A stretch of 47,588 bases of DNA, taken from the NCBI GenBank assembly GCA_902802515.1, contig CADCMM010000016.1:1-47588 (forward strand), in the 5' to 3' direction. Shown in pieces: positions 8,540-16,234 of this stretch. Made by a program: the position numbers and the translations under genes. The first letter of the stretch is position 1, and each line of letters starts with the position of its first letter. Below the pieces are notes generated by a model. The model was not told the origin of the DNA, did not search any database, and worked only from the letters and a program-made list of their open reading frames with translations. This DNA comes from an uncultured Lachnospiraceae bacterium (GTDB lineage: Bacteria; Bacillota; Clostridia; Lachnospirales; Lachnospiraceae).

Positions 8540-8599
8540 GTTTACGTTGGAAATTTAAAGAGCGTGTTTCCCGTCACTTTGTGAAGAAAGTGGGTAGAA

Positions 8600-9055
8600 A
8601 TGGAGAAGCAGGAAGTAACAGTAAACGGCACTTATGAACAGCCTAAAGTTAAGCCTTATGAGCACCATACAAGATACTATGAGACGGATCAGATGGGGGT
8701 GATCCACCAGACCAATTATATGAAATGGCTGGAGGATGCCAGGATGGATCTTTTAAACCAACTGGGAATGGGATATAAACAGATGGAACAGCTGCAGATC
8801 ATCTGTCCCCTGCTTTCCGAATCCATTAACTATATCAGCATGGTTCGTTTTGATGAGACTGTGGTGATCGAGACAAAGCTGGTTCAGTATGACGGAAAGA
8901 AAATGGCACTGGAATACACTATATATGATAAGGAGACGCAGGATGTCAAGGCAACAGCGAAGAGTACGCACTGCTTCATGAACCGTTCGGGGATCTCAAT
9001 TTCCCTGAATAGAGTATATCCGGAGCTTGAAACAAAATTTTTTGAGTTTAAATGA
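8600..9055 (+). CDS. Hot-dog fold acyl-CoA thioesterase (4HBT family)
   Basis: The 151-residue hot-dog protein carries the 4-hydroxybenzoyl-CoA thioesterase signature ETDQMGVIHQTNYMKWLEDAR near residues 32-52 (quoted in full here only as its key residues: D, GV, H, Y, W, D, AR). The Asp after YYET is the expected catalytic residue. It would hydrolyse an acyl-CoA in the cytoplasm; the substrate cannot be told. The ribosome site upstream of ATG 8600 is weak. The gene lies 42 bp ahead of lon and shares its CIRCE-controlled promoter, an unusual partner for a protease. Confidence 0.8.
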   Translation: MEKQEVTVNGTYEQPKVKPYEHHTRYYETDQMGVIHQTNYMKWLEDARMDLLNQLGMGYKQMEQLQIICPLLSESINYISMVRFDETVVIETKLVQYDGKKMALEYTIYDKETQDVKATAKSTHCFMNRSGISISLNRVYPELETKFFEFK

Positions 9056-9097
9056 CGTAAGAATATTGATTTGGAAATTACGAGAGGAGAAAGTGAT

Positions 9098-11371
9098 ATG
9101 CTGGTAGTACCTGTTAGAGATATGCTTCTTGTCCCGGGTGCAACCTATTATTTTCAAATGGAGCAGCTTCAGAAAGCATCTGGCGGAAATGGTGTGGCGG
9201 TGGGACAGAAGGTTATATTAATTATAGCAAAGAAAAATGAAAAATACGAAGAGATGACGGAGGAGAGTTTCTATCCTGTTGGAGTAGCCGGTACGGTAAC
9301 GGAGATCAATCAGCAGGGCTATGCCGCCGTGCGCACCGGATACAGGGTGAATCTGGATACCATTGCAGTCAACCGGGATCATTCTATTCATCTGACAATT
9401 TCCCGCAGGAGTGAGATCAACGATCTGGACAGCGCGGTAGAGCAGGAGAAACTGAAAAATCTGATTCAGGAAATCAGAGCATTTGCTTCTGGGTATGAAT
9501 GGAAAGACATGGCGGAACAGTATCTTGGACAGTTGGATTCCATTAATGCGGTGGTGGCCGGCCTTTCCCCCTGGATGAAAACAGATAACGCAGAGTGCTA
9601 TGCGATCCTTGCGGAAGACAGTGTAGCGAAGCGTACTGAGATGATCGAGAAAGTGTTGTACGATTATCTGGAGGTAGGGAGGATCACCAATGAGGCCGTC
9701 AGCTCTCAGCAGAAAGAAACCCAGAAGATGTACCGGGAGTCTGCCATCAAACGTCAGATGGAGTATCTGCAGCGGGAATTGGATGAGATGCACCCGGAAA
9801 ATGTGACGGATGTACAGAAATTTTCAAAGAAGATCGCGGAATCCGGAATGAATGAGACAGCCAGGAAAGAGGCGGAGAAAGTTTTGAACCGTCTCAGGCA
9901 GGAAGGAAAGGAGAGCGTAGAAGCAGGTATTCTGTATGATTATCTTGATTTTGTTACCAGTCTTTCCTGGAAAAAGGAGAACGCTGAGTACATTGATCTG
10001 GAGGACGCAAGAAAAATCCTGGACGAGGATCATTACGGACTTGGAAAGGTGAAAGACCGAATCATACAGCAGATTGCTGTGATGAACCTGAAGAAGCAGC
10101 AATCCGGTTCCATCTTACTGTTTGTAGGGGCTCCGGGTACCGGAAAGACCAGTATTGGCAAAAGTATTGCCCGGGCGCTGGACAGAGAATATGTCAGAGT
10201 CAGCCTTGGCGGCGTTCATGACGAGTCTGATATCCGGGGGCATCGGAGAACCTATATCGGGGCCATGCCCGGGCGGATCATGGACGGTATTCAGAAGAGT
10301 GGAGTGTCAAATCCGGTGATGGTGCTGGATGAAGTGGATAAATTGTCTGCTTCTTACAACGGAAGTCCGGCCAGCGCATTGCTGGAGGTACTTGATCCGG
10401 AACAGAACAGTACCTTCACAGACCATTACATGAATGTGCCTTATGACTTATCTAACGTGTTGTTTATTTGCACGGCCAATGCAACGGATACGATACCGGA
10501 ACCTCTTTTAAACCGCATGGAGGTGATCCCATTTAACGGATATACCCCGGCAGAAAAGCTCTGTATTGCCAGAGAGCATCTGGTTCCAAAATCGATGGAG
10601 GATATGGGTATTTCAAGAGAACAGCTGGAGATCCGGGACGACGCACTGAAACTTCTGATTTCAGATTATACCATGGAAGCCGGCGTCAGGGGACTTCGCA
10701 AACATATTGACACGCTTTGCCGGATCCTGGCAGTCAAGGTCTCTTCAAAGCCGGAAGAGAAGTTTCTTGTAACGGAGGAGACGGTACGCCAGGAGATGGA
10801 GACAAGACCGATCCACCATGACACAGTGCTTGCGGAGCCGAAAGCAGGCGTTGTGACCGGGCTGGCATGGACGCCGGTGGGCGGCGAGATCCTTTATATT
10901 GAAACGCTTCTGACCAAAGGGAAAGGAGAACTGATCATCACCGGGCAGCTGGGAGATGTGATGAAAGAGTCCGCCAAGATCGCCGTGAGCCTTGTGAAGA
11001 CCCTATACCCGGATAAAGCGGAATTGTTTAACGAGAATGACCTGCATATTCATGTACCTGCAGGCGCAGTGCCGAAAGATGGGCCTTCTGCGGGTATTGC
11101 TCTTACAACGGCATTGTCCTCTCTTGTCACAGCAAAAAGTGTGGCCCCCCACATTGCCATGACCGGAGAAGTGTCACTGCGGGGAGCGGTGACGGCCATC
11201 GGCGGGCTTCCGGAAAAACTGATGGCAGCTCAGAGAGCGGGCATCACAAAGGTATTTATTCCGAAAGAAAACGTGCATGACCTGAAGGAAGTAGCGCAGG
11301 AAGTAAAAGAAAAAATAGAGATTGTTCCGGTTTCTGAGGTAAGAGAGGTTCTGGCGCAGATTGGGATATAA
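9098..11371 (+). CDS. lon: ATP-dependent Lon protease (LonA)
   Basis: I chose ATG 9098 (757 residues) because GAGAGGAGA lies just upstream; the frame extends to a TTG at 9071 with no such site. The order is an N-terminal substrate-binding domain (PVRDMLLVPG...), then an AAA+ module with Walker A GAPGTGKTS (about 343-351) and Walker B VMVLDEVDKL (about 406). The C-terminal protease domain has catalytic Ser664 in KDGPSAGI and Lys707 in GGLPEKLMAA; the 43-residue separation equals that in characterised Lon enzymes. Lon degrades misfolded and regulatory proteins in the cytoplasm. It is the second gene of a CIRCE/HrcA-controlled unit, linking it to the GroE/DnaK chaperone regulon. Confidence 0.95.
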   Translation: MLVVPVRDMLLVPGATYYFQMEQLQKASGGNGVAVGQKVILIIAKKNEKYEEMTEESFYPVGVAGTVTEINQQGYAAVRTGYRVNLDTIAVNRDHSIHLTISRRSEINDLDSAVEQEKLKNLIQEIRAFASGYEWKDMAEQYLGQLDSINAVVAGLSPWMKTDNAECYAILAEDSVAKRTEMIEKVLYDYLEVGRITNEAVSSQQKETQKMYRESAIKRQMEYLQRELDEMHPENVTDVQKFSKKIAESGMNETARKEAEKVLNRLRQEGKESVEAGILYDYLDFVTSLSWKKENAEYIDLEDARKILDEDHYGLGKVKDRIIQQIAVMNLKKQQSGSILLFVGAPGTGKTSIGKSIARALDREYVRVSLGGVHDESDIRGHRRTYIGAMPGRIMDGIQKSGVSNPVMVLDEVDKLSASYNGSPASALLEVLDPEQNSTFTDHYMNVPYDLSNVLFICTANATDTIPEPLLNRMEVIPFNGYTPAEKLCIAREHLVPKSMEDMGISREQLEIRDDALKLLISDYTMEAGVRGLRKHIDTLCRILAVKVSSKPEEKFLVTEETVRQEMETRPIHHDTVLAEPKAGVVTGLAWTPVGGEILYIETLLTKGKGELIITGQLGDVMKESAKIAVSLVKTLYPDKAELFNENDLHIHVPAGAVPKDGPSAGIALTTALSSLVTAKSVAPHIAMTGEVSLRGAVTAIGGLPEKLMAAQRAGITKVFIPKENVHDLKEVAQEVKEKIEIVPVSEVREVLAQIGI

Positions 11372-11382
11372 TTTTTGCGCGG

Positions 11383-11416
11383 TTTAAGTTCATTTTAACT
11401 TCATGGTGTTTAATAT
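11383..11416 (+). promoter_or_regulatory. Response-regulator box and -10 ahead of the envelope locus
   Basis: Direct repeats TTTAAGTT (11383-11390) and TTTAACTT (11394-11401) are phased by 11 bp. They end 9 bp before TAATAT (11411-11416), and there is no good -35. That is the geometry of PhoB/OmpR-type activated promoters. The same repeat occurs at 14747-14765 before the VTC gene. The encoded OmpR-type regulator (12812-13486) is the natural candidate to bind. Confidence 0.65.
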
Positions 11417-11546
11417 GCTTACATAACATGTAATATTGACTGGCATTTTATGAAAGCAGGGACTAAAATGAAGCTAAAAGAACGTAGGAATATGAGAGAA
11501 TTTTTCGGAGGGAGCGTGTGACAGAATGAAAAGGCGGATTTGAACG

Positions 11547-12437
11547 GTGTGTTACGGAGTGGCTCTCACAGCATTTACCGTATATATTTCACTGGATACC
11601 TTTGTTCTGCGCAGTTCCTATCAGACGAACGCCACCCAGATGAACACGGCCATGTTTGAGAACGAGCCGGAAAAAACAACGGCCTTGGAGGAAACGGACA
11701 ACGGCACGGAACTTCTGAGCAGCGATATTTATCAGGATGAAAATATAACGGTTACCCTGAAAGAATATTACGAGTATGATACTCATATATATGTTGCGGA
11801 CGTGCTCCTTACATCAGCCGAGTATTTGAAAACGGCCTTTGCTGAGGACACTTACGGAAAAAATATAACGGAAAAGACTTCCACTATGGCGGAGGCTAAC
11901 AATGCGGTACTGGCGGTGAACGGCGATTATTACGGCGTACAGGAGTCCGGTTATGTGATCCGCAATGGGGTCGTGTACAGGGACAACGGTAATGGAAATG
12001 ATATTCTCTGTCTTTACGCGGACGGCCGAATGGAAGTAGTCGATTCGGATGAGTACACAGCGGAGGAACTGGCAGCGCAGGGAGTCTGGCAGGCATTCTG
12101 CTTCGGCCCGGGACTGTTGGAGGACGGACTTGTGACGGTGACAGAGGATCAGGAGGTAGGAAAGTCCATGGCCAGCAATCCGAGAACCGCCATAGGGATG
12201 ATCACCAACAACCATTATGTGTTTGTAGTGTCCGACGGACGCACTCATGAGAGCGAGGGACTTTCTTTGTACGAGCTTGCGCAGTTTATGCAGACGCTGG
12301 GAGTACAGACTGCCTATAATCTGGACGGAGGCGGATCGTCCACCATGTACTTTAATGGGCAGGTGGTGAACAATCCCACCACAAACGGGAAAATTAAGGA
12401 AAGAGGGGTGAGTGATATTGTATATATCGGATCGTAA
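11547..12437 (+). CDS. Phosphodiester glycosidase (NAGPA-like) domain protein, membrane anchored
   Basis: The product is about 296 residues. A membrane segment GVALTAFTVYISLDTFVL opens it, followed by an acidic spacer and a NAGPA/phosphodiester glycosidase domain: AVNGDYYG, RTAIGMITNNHYVFVVSDGR and the hallmark YNLDGGGSSTMYFNG, ending GVSDIVYIG. The family hydrolyses sugar-phosphodiester links or related exopolysaccharide bonds outside the membrane. Start choice is awkward. A good GGAGGG site points to ATG 11526, but that frame reads MKRRI followed by TGA (11541-11543) before continuing in frame through GTG 11547. A TGG-to-TGA change at codon 6 would explain this. If GTG 11547 is really used, the product lacks its basic N-terminal residues. 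First gene of the envelope locus. Confidence 0.75.
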   Translation: MCYGVALTAFTVYISLDTFVLRSSYQTNATQMNTAMFENEPEKTTALEETDNGTELLSSDIYQDENITVTLKEYYEYDTHIYVADVLLTSAEYLKTAFAEDTYGKNITEKTSTMAEANNAVLAVNGDYYGVQESGYVIRNGVVYRDNGNGNDILCLYADGRMEVVDSDEYTAEELAAQGVWQAFCFGPGLLEDGLVTVTEDQEVGKSMASNPRTAIGMITNNHYVFVVSDGRTHESEGLSLYELAQFMQTLGVQTAYNLDGGGSSTMYFNGQVVNNPTTNGKIKERGVSDIVYIGS

Positions 12438-12906
12438 GATATGGGAAAAACAGGCGGTGAAGCAGCTTGGATGGGTTTTGTTTTTCGGATTGCTGGGCGC
12501 GGTCTATGAGCGTTTCAGCCACGAGGTGTACTCCTATTATATGATCTACGGATTTGCGGTTCCATTGGTTTTAGGCGTTCTGCCCTACAGTGTTATGGCC
12601 CTGGGAGAACACCGTTTGCCTGGCGAGATGGCATTGCGCTTCTGGAACTGTGGTATCATCACTCTAACGCTTGGATGTATTTTCCGCGGCGTCCTGGATA
12701 TTTACGGGACAACGAACCGGCTGCTGATCGTGTATCCCACAGCGGGGGCGCTGCTTCCGGCAGCCGGTGTCGGATGCGTGATAGCATATGAAAAAACAGG
12801 GGGAGAGAGATATGAGACTGCTTTTAGCGGAAGACGAGAAGGAATTATCGGATGCGTTGGTGGTGATCCTGACCCACGCCAATTATTCGGTGGATGCAGT
12901 GTATGA
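12418..12906 (+). CDS. Small multi-pass membrane protein of unknown function
   Basis: The start is probably TTG 12418 (GAGGGG nine bases upstream); GTG 12412 is possible but too close to that site. It overlaps the glycosidase stop, so translation is probably coupled. About four hydrophobic segments occur: VLFFGLLGAVY, MIYGFAVPLVLGVLPYSVMA, CGIITLTLGCIFRGVL and AGALLPAAGVGCVIAY. The last ~30 residues run 95 bp into the response-regulator gene in another frame and look like non-protein sequence, so the native stop may have been lost by a small frameshift near 12780-12810. I do not recognise the family. Genomic position suggests a partner of the glycosidase or sensor kinase. Confidence 0.55.
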   Translation: MYISDRKIWEKQAVKQLGWVLFFGLLGAVYERFSHEVYSYYMIYGFAVPLVLGVLPYSVMALGEHRLPGEMALRFWNCGIITLTLGCIFRGVLDIYGTTNRLLIVYPTAGALLPAAGVGCVIAYEKTGGERYETAFSGRREGIIGCVGGDPDPRQLFGGCSV

Positions 12907-13486
12907 CGGACAGGAAGCGCTTGACTACCTTGACGGCATCGAATATGATGCGGTTATTCTCGATATTATGATGCCGAAGGTGGACGGGCTTACCGTTTTG
13001 CGCAGGATAAGGAGCAAGGGCAATTGTGTGCCGGTTCTGCTGCTCACGGCAAAGAGTGAGATCGATGACAGAGTGGCGGGGCTGGACTGCGGAGCAGACG
13101 ATTACCTCACAAAGCCGTTTGCGTCAAAGGAATTGCTTGCCCGGATCCGGGCGATCACACGGCGACAGCCGGCTTTGCAGGATACAGACCTGCATTGCGG
13201 AAATGTAATTTTAAACCGCACCGATTTTTTGATGATCGGTCCGAATGGACAGGAACGGCTGGCGAACAAGGAATTTCAGCTCATGGAGATGCTGATGATC
13301 AACGCGGGCCAGTGCATTTCCACGGAACGATTTCTGGAAAAGATATGGGGATATGACAGCGATGCGGAGATCAACGTGGTATGGGTCAACCTGTCCGCTC
13401 TGCGAAAGAAACTGGTATCCGTGGGGGCGGATATACGGATCCGTGTAAGCCGCGGCCTCGGTTATAGTCTGGAGGAAGTCCAATGA
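12812..13486 (+). CDS. OmpR/PhoB-family response regulator
   Basis: Start ATG 12812 follows GGGGGAGAGAG. Residues 1-120 form a receiver domain with acidic pair E-D at 9-10 (LLAEDEKEL), phosphoacceptor D51 in ILDIMMPKVDG and lysine in DDYLTKPF. Residues ~130-224 form a winged-helix DNA-binding domain (ANKEFQLMEMLMINAG; ERFLEKIWGYDSDAEINVVWVNLSALRKKL, quoted as key segments). The stop overlaps the sensor kinase start (ATGA), typical of a coupled pair. Direct repeats 11 bp apart at 11383 and 14747 flank the unit and are plausible targets. Confidence 0.92.
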   Translation: MRLLLAEDEKELSDALVVILTHANYSVDAVYDGQEALDYLDGIEYDAVILDIMMPKVDGLTVLRRIRSKGNCVPVLLLTAKSEIDDRVAGLDCGADDYLTKPFASKELLARIRAITRRQPALQDTDLHCGNVILNRTDFLMIGPNGQERLANKEFQLMEMLMINAGQCISTERFLEKIWGYDSDAEINVVWVNLSALRKKLVSVGADIRIRVSRGLGYSLEEVQ

Positions 13487-14751
13487 AGCAAAAACTAAAG
13501 AAAAGTTTTGTTAAGATCACAATGGTCTCCGCAATTTTGGTCTTGGCGCTCCTGATGGGGATCGTGAATCTGGCGAACGCGGTGGAACGAAGAAATAATG
13601 AGATCGAGATCCTTCAATACCTGGCAGACAACGGGGGACGCTTTCCGATAAATGGAAAGGAAGACCCCGATGGTCCACAGGATGTATCGGAGGATGGTTT
13701 TCAGGGAGAAAAAGGGAAAAAATTTTCCGGGCGGCATATGACGGCTGAAACGCCGTATGAGACCCGGTATTTTTCCGTTTTGCTGGATGAAGAGGGAGAG
13801 GTACTCTCTGTGGATACCAGCAAGATCGCATCCATAACCGAGGAAGAAGCCGCTGATCTGGCGAATCGCCTGCAGAGGGAAGGGAAAAACTCCGGGCGCA
13901 GCGGAAACTTCCGTTATATGAAAGTGGAAAAAGAAGAGGGCGTCCAGTATCTGTTTTTGGATTGCAGTAAAAATATAGATTCCAGCCGTTCTTTTCTGAT
14001 CATCAGCATTGTAGTTACACTGATCGGATTGGCAATTCTGTTTGTTGTTGCCTGGCTATTATCCGGCCGGGCCATCCGTCCTATCATTGAGAGTTATGAA
14101 AAGCAGAAATCATTTATCACGAACGCCGGACATGAACTCAAAACACCGCTGGCGATCATTTCTTCCAGTGTGGAGGTGATCGAATTGGAGGGGGGAGAGA
14201 GCCGATGGACACAGTCGATCCACGGACAGGTAAAACGCTTGTCCGGGCTTACGCAGGAACTGGTTGCGCTGGCCCGTATGGACGAGGAGGCGCACAAAGT
14301 GGAACTCTCACAGATGGACGCTTCCGGGATCGTACTGGAGGCACTGGAACCTTACGCAATGATGGCTGATCAAAAAGAAGTTTGCTTTACCATGGATATA
14401 ACTCCGGGTATACAGTTGAAAACAAATAGGGAAGCACTGGAAAAAATTTGCGCGATCCTTGCGGACAATGCGCTGAAATATACAGAAGACGCAGGAGAAA
14501 TCCGGTTCGCGTTTGGAAGAGAAGGGAATCGCGTGGTTTTGCGGGAAGAAAATCCTGCAAAGGGACTGACTGCCGGAAAACAGGAAAAACTGTTCGATCG
14601 TTTCTACAGGGGGGACAGTTCCAGAAACAGCAGTACACCCGGATATGGTTTGGGGCTTCCTCTGGCCCGCTCTCTGGCGGAGGCTATGGGAGGAAAAATG
14701 TATGCGGAATGTCCGGATGGGAAAAAACTTGTAATTAAAGTTTTACTTTAA
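13483..14751 (+). CDS. Two-component sensor histidine kinase
   Basis: The 422-residue protein has TM1 near residues 11-33 (ITMVSAILVLALLMGIVNLA), an extracellular sensor region of about 135 residues rich in charged residues, and TM2 near 168-192 (SFLIISIVVTLIGLAILFVV). The DHp domain has His217 in NAGHELKTPLA, and the catalytic ATPase has an N box ILADNALKYT and a G box GYGLGLPLARSLAEAMGG. It is the cognate partner of the regulator overlapping its start. The ligand is unknown; the genes around it point to an envelope or polymer signal. It is paralogous to the kinase at 40614-41873 (same TPLAxI, SGES/GGES-WTQS and KQ-KSFITNA phrasing). Confidence 0.92.
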   Translation: MKQKLKKSFVKITMVSAILVLALLMGIVNLANAVERRNNEIEILQYLADNGGRFPINGKEDPDGPQDVSEDGFQGEKGKKFSGRHMTAETPYETRYFSVLLDEEGEVLSVDTSKIASITEEEAADLANRLQREGKNSGRSGNFRYMKVEKEEGVQYLFLDCSKNIDSSRSFLIISIVVTLIGLAILFVVAWLLSGRAIRPIIESYEKQKSFITNAGHELKTPLAIISSSVEVIELEGGESRWTQSIHGQVKRLSGLTQELVALARMDEEAHKVELSQMDASGIVLEALEPYAMMADQKEVCFTMDITPGIQLKTNREALEKICAILADNALKYTEDAGEIRFAFGREGNRVVLREENPAKGLTAGKQEKLFDRFYRGDSSRNSSTPGYGLGLPLARSLAEAMGGKMYAECPDGKKLVIKVLL

Positions 14752-14778
14752 GTTGATTTTAAGTTCGGGAGATATCCT
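14747..14778 (+). promoter_or_regulatory. Second response-regulator box, ahead of the VTC gene
   Basis: Direct repeats TTTAAGTT (14747-14754) and TTTAAGTT (14758-14765) are identical, 11 bp apart, and overlap the kinase stop codon. TATCCT at 14773-14778 is a possible -10. The pattern matches the box at 11383-11401 almost base for base, defining a two-promoter regulon for this locus. Confidence 0.65.
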
Positions 14779-14807
14779 GTTATCAGAAAAAGAGAGGGGG
14801 TATCAAA

Positions 14808-15530
14808 ATGAGCAGCGGAACATTTCAGCGGCATGAAGTAAAATTTCTTCTAAACAGAAAACAAAGAATGGCGTTAGAACTGGCAATGCAGGATCATATG
14901 CAGCAGGATCAGTACGGAGAGAGTACCATCTGCAGTCTGTACTACGACACCAGGGATTTCCGCCTGATCCGCCGGTCCATGGAAAAGCCGGTTTATAAGG
15001 AAAAACTGCGGCTGCGCAGCTATGGACCAGCGCAGCAGGACGGCATGGTTTTTGTAGAACTGAAAAAGAAGTATGACGGTATCGTCTACAAACGCCGGAT
15101 TTCCATGAAAGAGGCGCAGGCGTCCAGGTACCTGGCCGGGGAAACGCACCTTCCGGAGGATAGCCAGATCGGACGGGAGATCGACTGGTTTAAGAAATAC
15201 TATCGGGAACTGCTTCCGGCAGTATATCTGTGTTATGACCGGATCGCCTATTTTAGCCGGGAGGATGCGGATCTTCGGATAACCTTCGACCGAAACATCC
15301 GGTGGAGAGATCAGGAACTGACCCTGGTGTCCGCCCCCTGGGGACGGCAGCTCTTGCAGCCCGGGCAGTCATTGCTGGAAATAAAGACATCGTCTGCCAT
15401 TCCGGTTTGGCTTGCAAAGGCGCTTAGCGAGAACAATATCCGTATGACCACCTTTTCCAAATATGGAAGGGCTTACACGATCATGCAGGAACGAAATACT
15501 ATGAGAGAGAGGGGTGTGTATTGTGCTTAA
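14808..15530 (+). CDS. VTC-domain (polyphosphate polymerase-like) protein
   Basis: This 240-residue soluble tunnel-fold protein of the VTC family has RHEVKFLL at the N-terminus, SLYYDTRD, KEKLRLRSYG, FVELKKKYDGIVYKRR, the tunnel motif LEIKTSS and a closing FSKYGRAY. These charged residues are the ones that line the triphosphate tunnel in VTC4-type polyphosphate polymerases, so NTP or polyphosphate chemistry is plausible, but bacterial members next to DUF4956 have no proven reaction that I can cite. Start ATG 14808 follows AGAGGGGG. Its end overlaps the DUF4956 gene. Preceded by its own predicted regulator box. Confidence 0.85.
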   Translation: MSSGTFQRHEVKFLLNRKQRMALELAMQDHMQQDQYGESTICSLYYDTRDFRLIRRSMEKPVYKEKLRLRSYGPAQQDGMVFVELKKKYDGIVYKRRISMKEAQASRYLAGETHLPEDSQIGREIDWFKKYYRELLPAVYLCYDRIAYFSREDADLRITFDRNIRWRDQELTLVSAPWGRQLLQPGQSLLEIKTSSAIPVWLAKALSENNIRMTTFSKYGRAYTIMQERNTMRERGVYCA

Positions 15531-16206
15531 CTCAATTCTTACATCGGAAAGTACAGGAAGTTTATCTGTCATTGGATTTTTAATTTGTATTTTATCTCCG
15601 CTGGTTCTTGGATTTGTGCTAACGATGGTGTACCGAACCTACGCCAGACCCACAAAGAGCTTTGCGGTTACTCTGTCGACTCTGCCGGCGATAGTCAGTG
15701 TCATTATCATGATGGTCAGCGGCAGCCTGGGAGCGGGCGTTGCTGTGGCGGGTACCTTTTCGCTGGTCCGTTTCCGTTCGGCGGCCGGAACAGCCCGTGA
15801 GATCGGGGCAATCTTTACTGCAATGGCCATCGGACTTGCCTGCGGGATGGGCTACCCGGTGTTCGCTCTGATGTTTACCGCTGTTCTGTGCGGGGCTTAT
15901 CTGCTGTACGACAGGATCGGTTTCATTTGGGAGAGCAAAGGCAGCCTGCGCAGAACCCTTTGTGTCACGGTGCCGGAAGATCTGGAGTACGGCGGCATGT
16001 TTGATGAGATCATGCAGCAGTACACATCCAGCGCGGCTCTCACCAGGATCAAGACGACAAATCTTGGCAGCCTGAACCGCCTGACCTACGATATTACACT
16101 GAAAGAGCCGGGAACAGAGAAGGCATTGATAGACGCGCTGCGCTGCCGCAACGGCAACCTGGAGATCAGCATGTCTCTGTCTGATGCAGACGCTTCCGAA
16201 TTATAG
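15523..16206 (+). CDS. DUF4956 membrane protein
   Basis: I chose GTG 15523 (ribosome site GAGAGAGGGG); GTG 15514 is also in frame. The 227 residues include three or four membrane helices in the first ~130 residues (SVIGFLICILSPLVLGFVLTMVY in part; TLPAIVSVIIMMVSG; ALMFTAVLCGAYLLY) with the family motif GTFSLVRFRSAAGTAREIG between them, then a cytosolic ferredoxin-like tail. The gene overlaps the VTC gene by 8 bp. VTC plus DUF4956 plus a carbohydrate-binding or CotH-type protein is a recurring bacterial trio; the function is unknown. Confidence 0.85.
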   Translation: MLNSILTSESTGSLSVIGFLICILSPLVLGFVLTMVYRTYARPTKSFAVTLSTLPAIVSVIIMMVSGSLGAGVAVAGTFSLVRFRSAAGTAREIGAIFTAMAIGLACGMGYPVFALMFTAVLCGAYLLYDRIGFIWESKGSLRRTLCVTVPEDLEYGGMFDEIMQQYTSSAALTRIKTTNLGSLNRLTYDITLKEPGTEKALIDALRCRNGNLEISMSLSDADASEL

Positions 16207-16234
16207 AAAATGTAATATATGAGGAGGGATCACT

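Noticed and set aside
11468..11521. A 17-codon leader frame (MKLKERRNMREFFGGSV) before the phosphodiester glycosidase
   Set aside because: It has no good ribosome site and no regulatory codon run, and its end contains the ribosome site for the next ATG; not enough to call a leader peptide.
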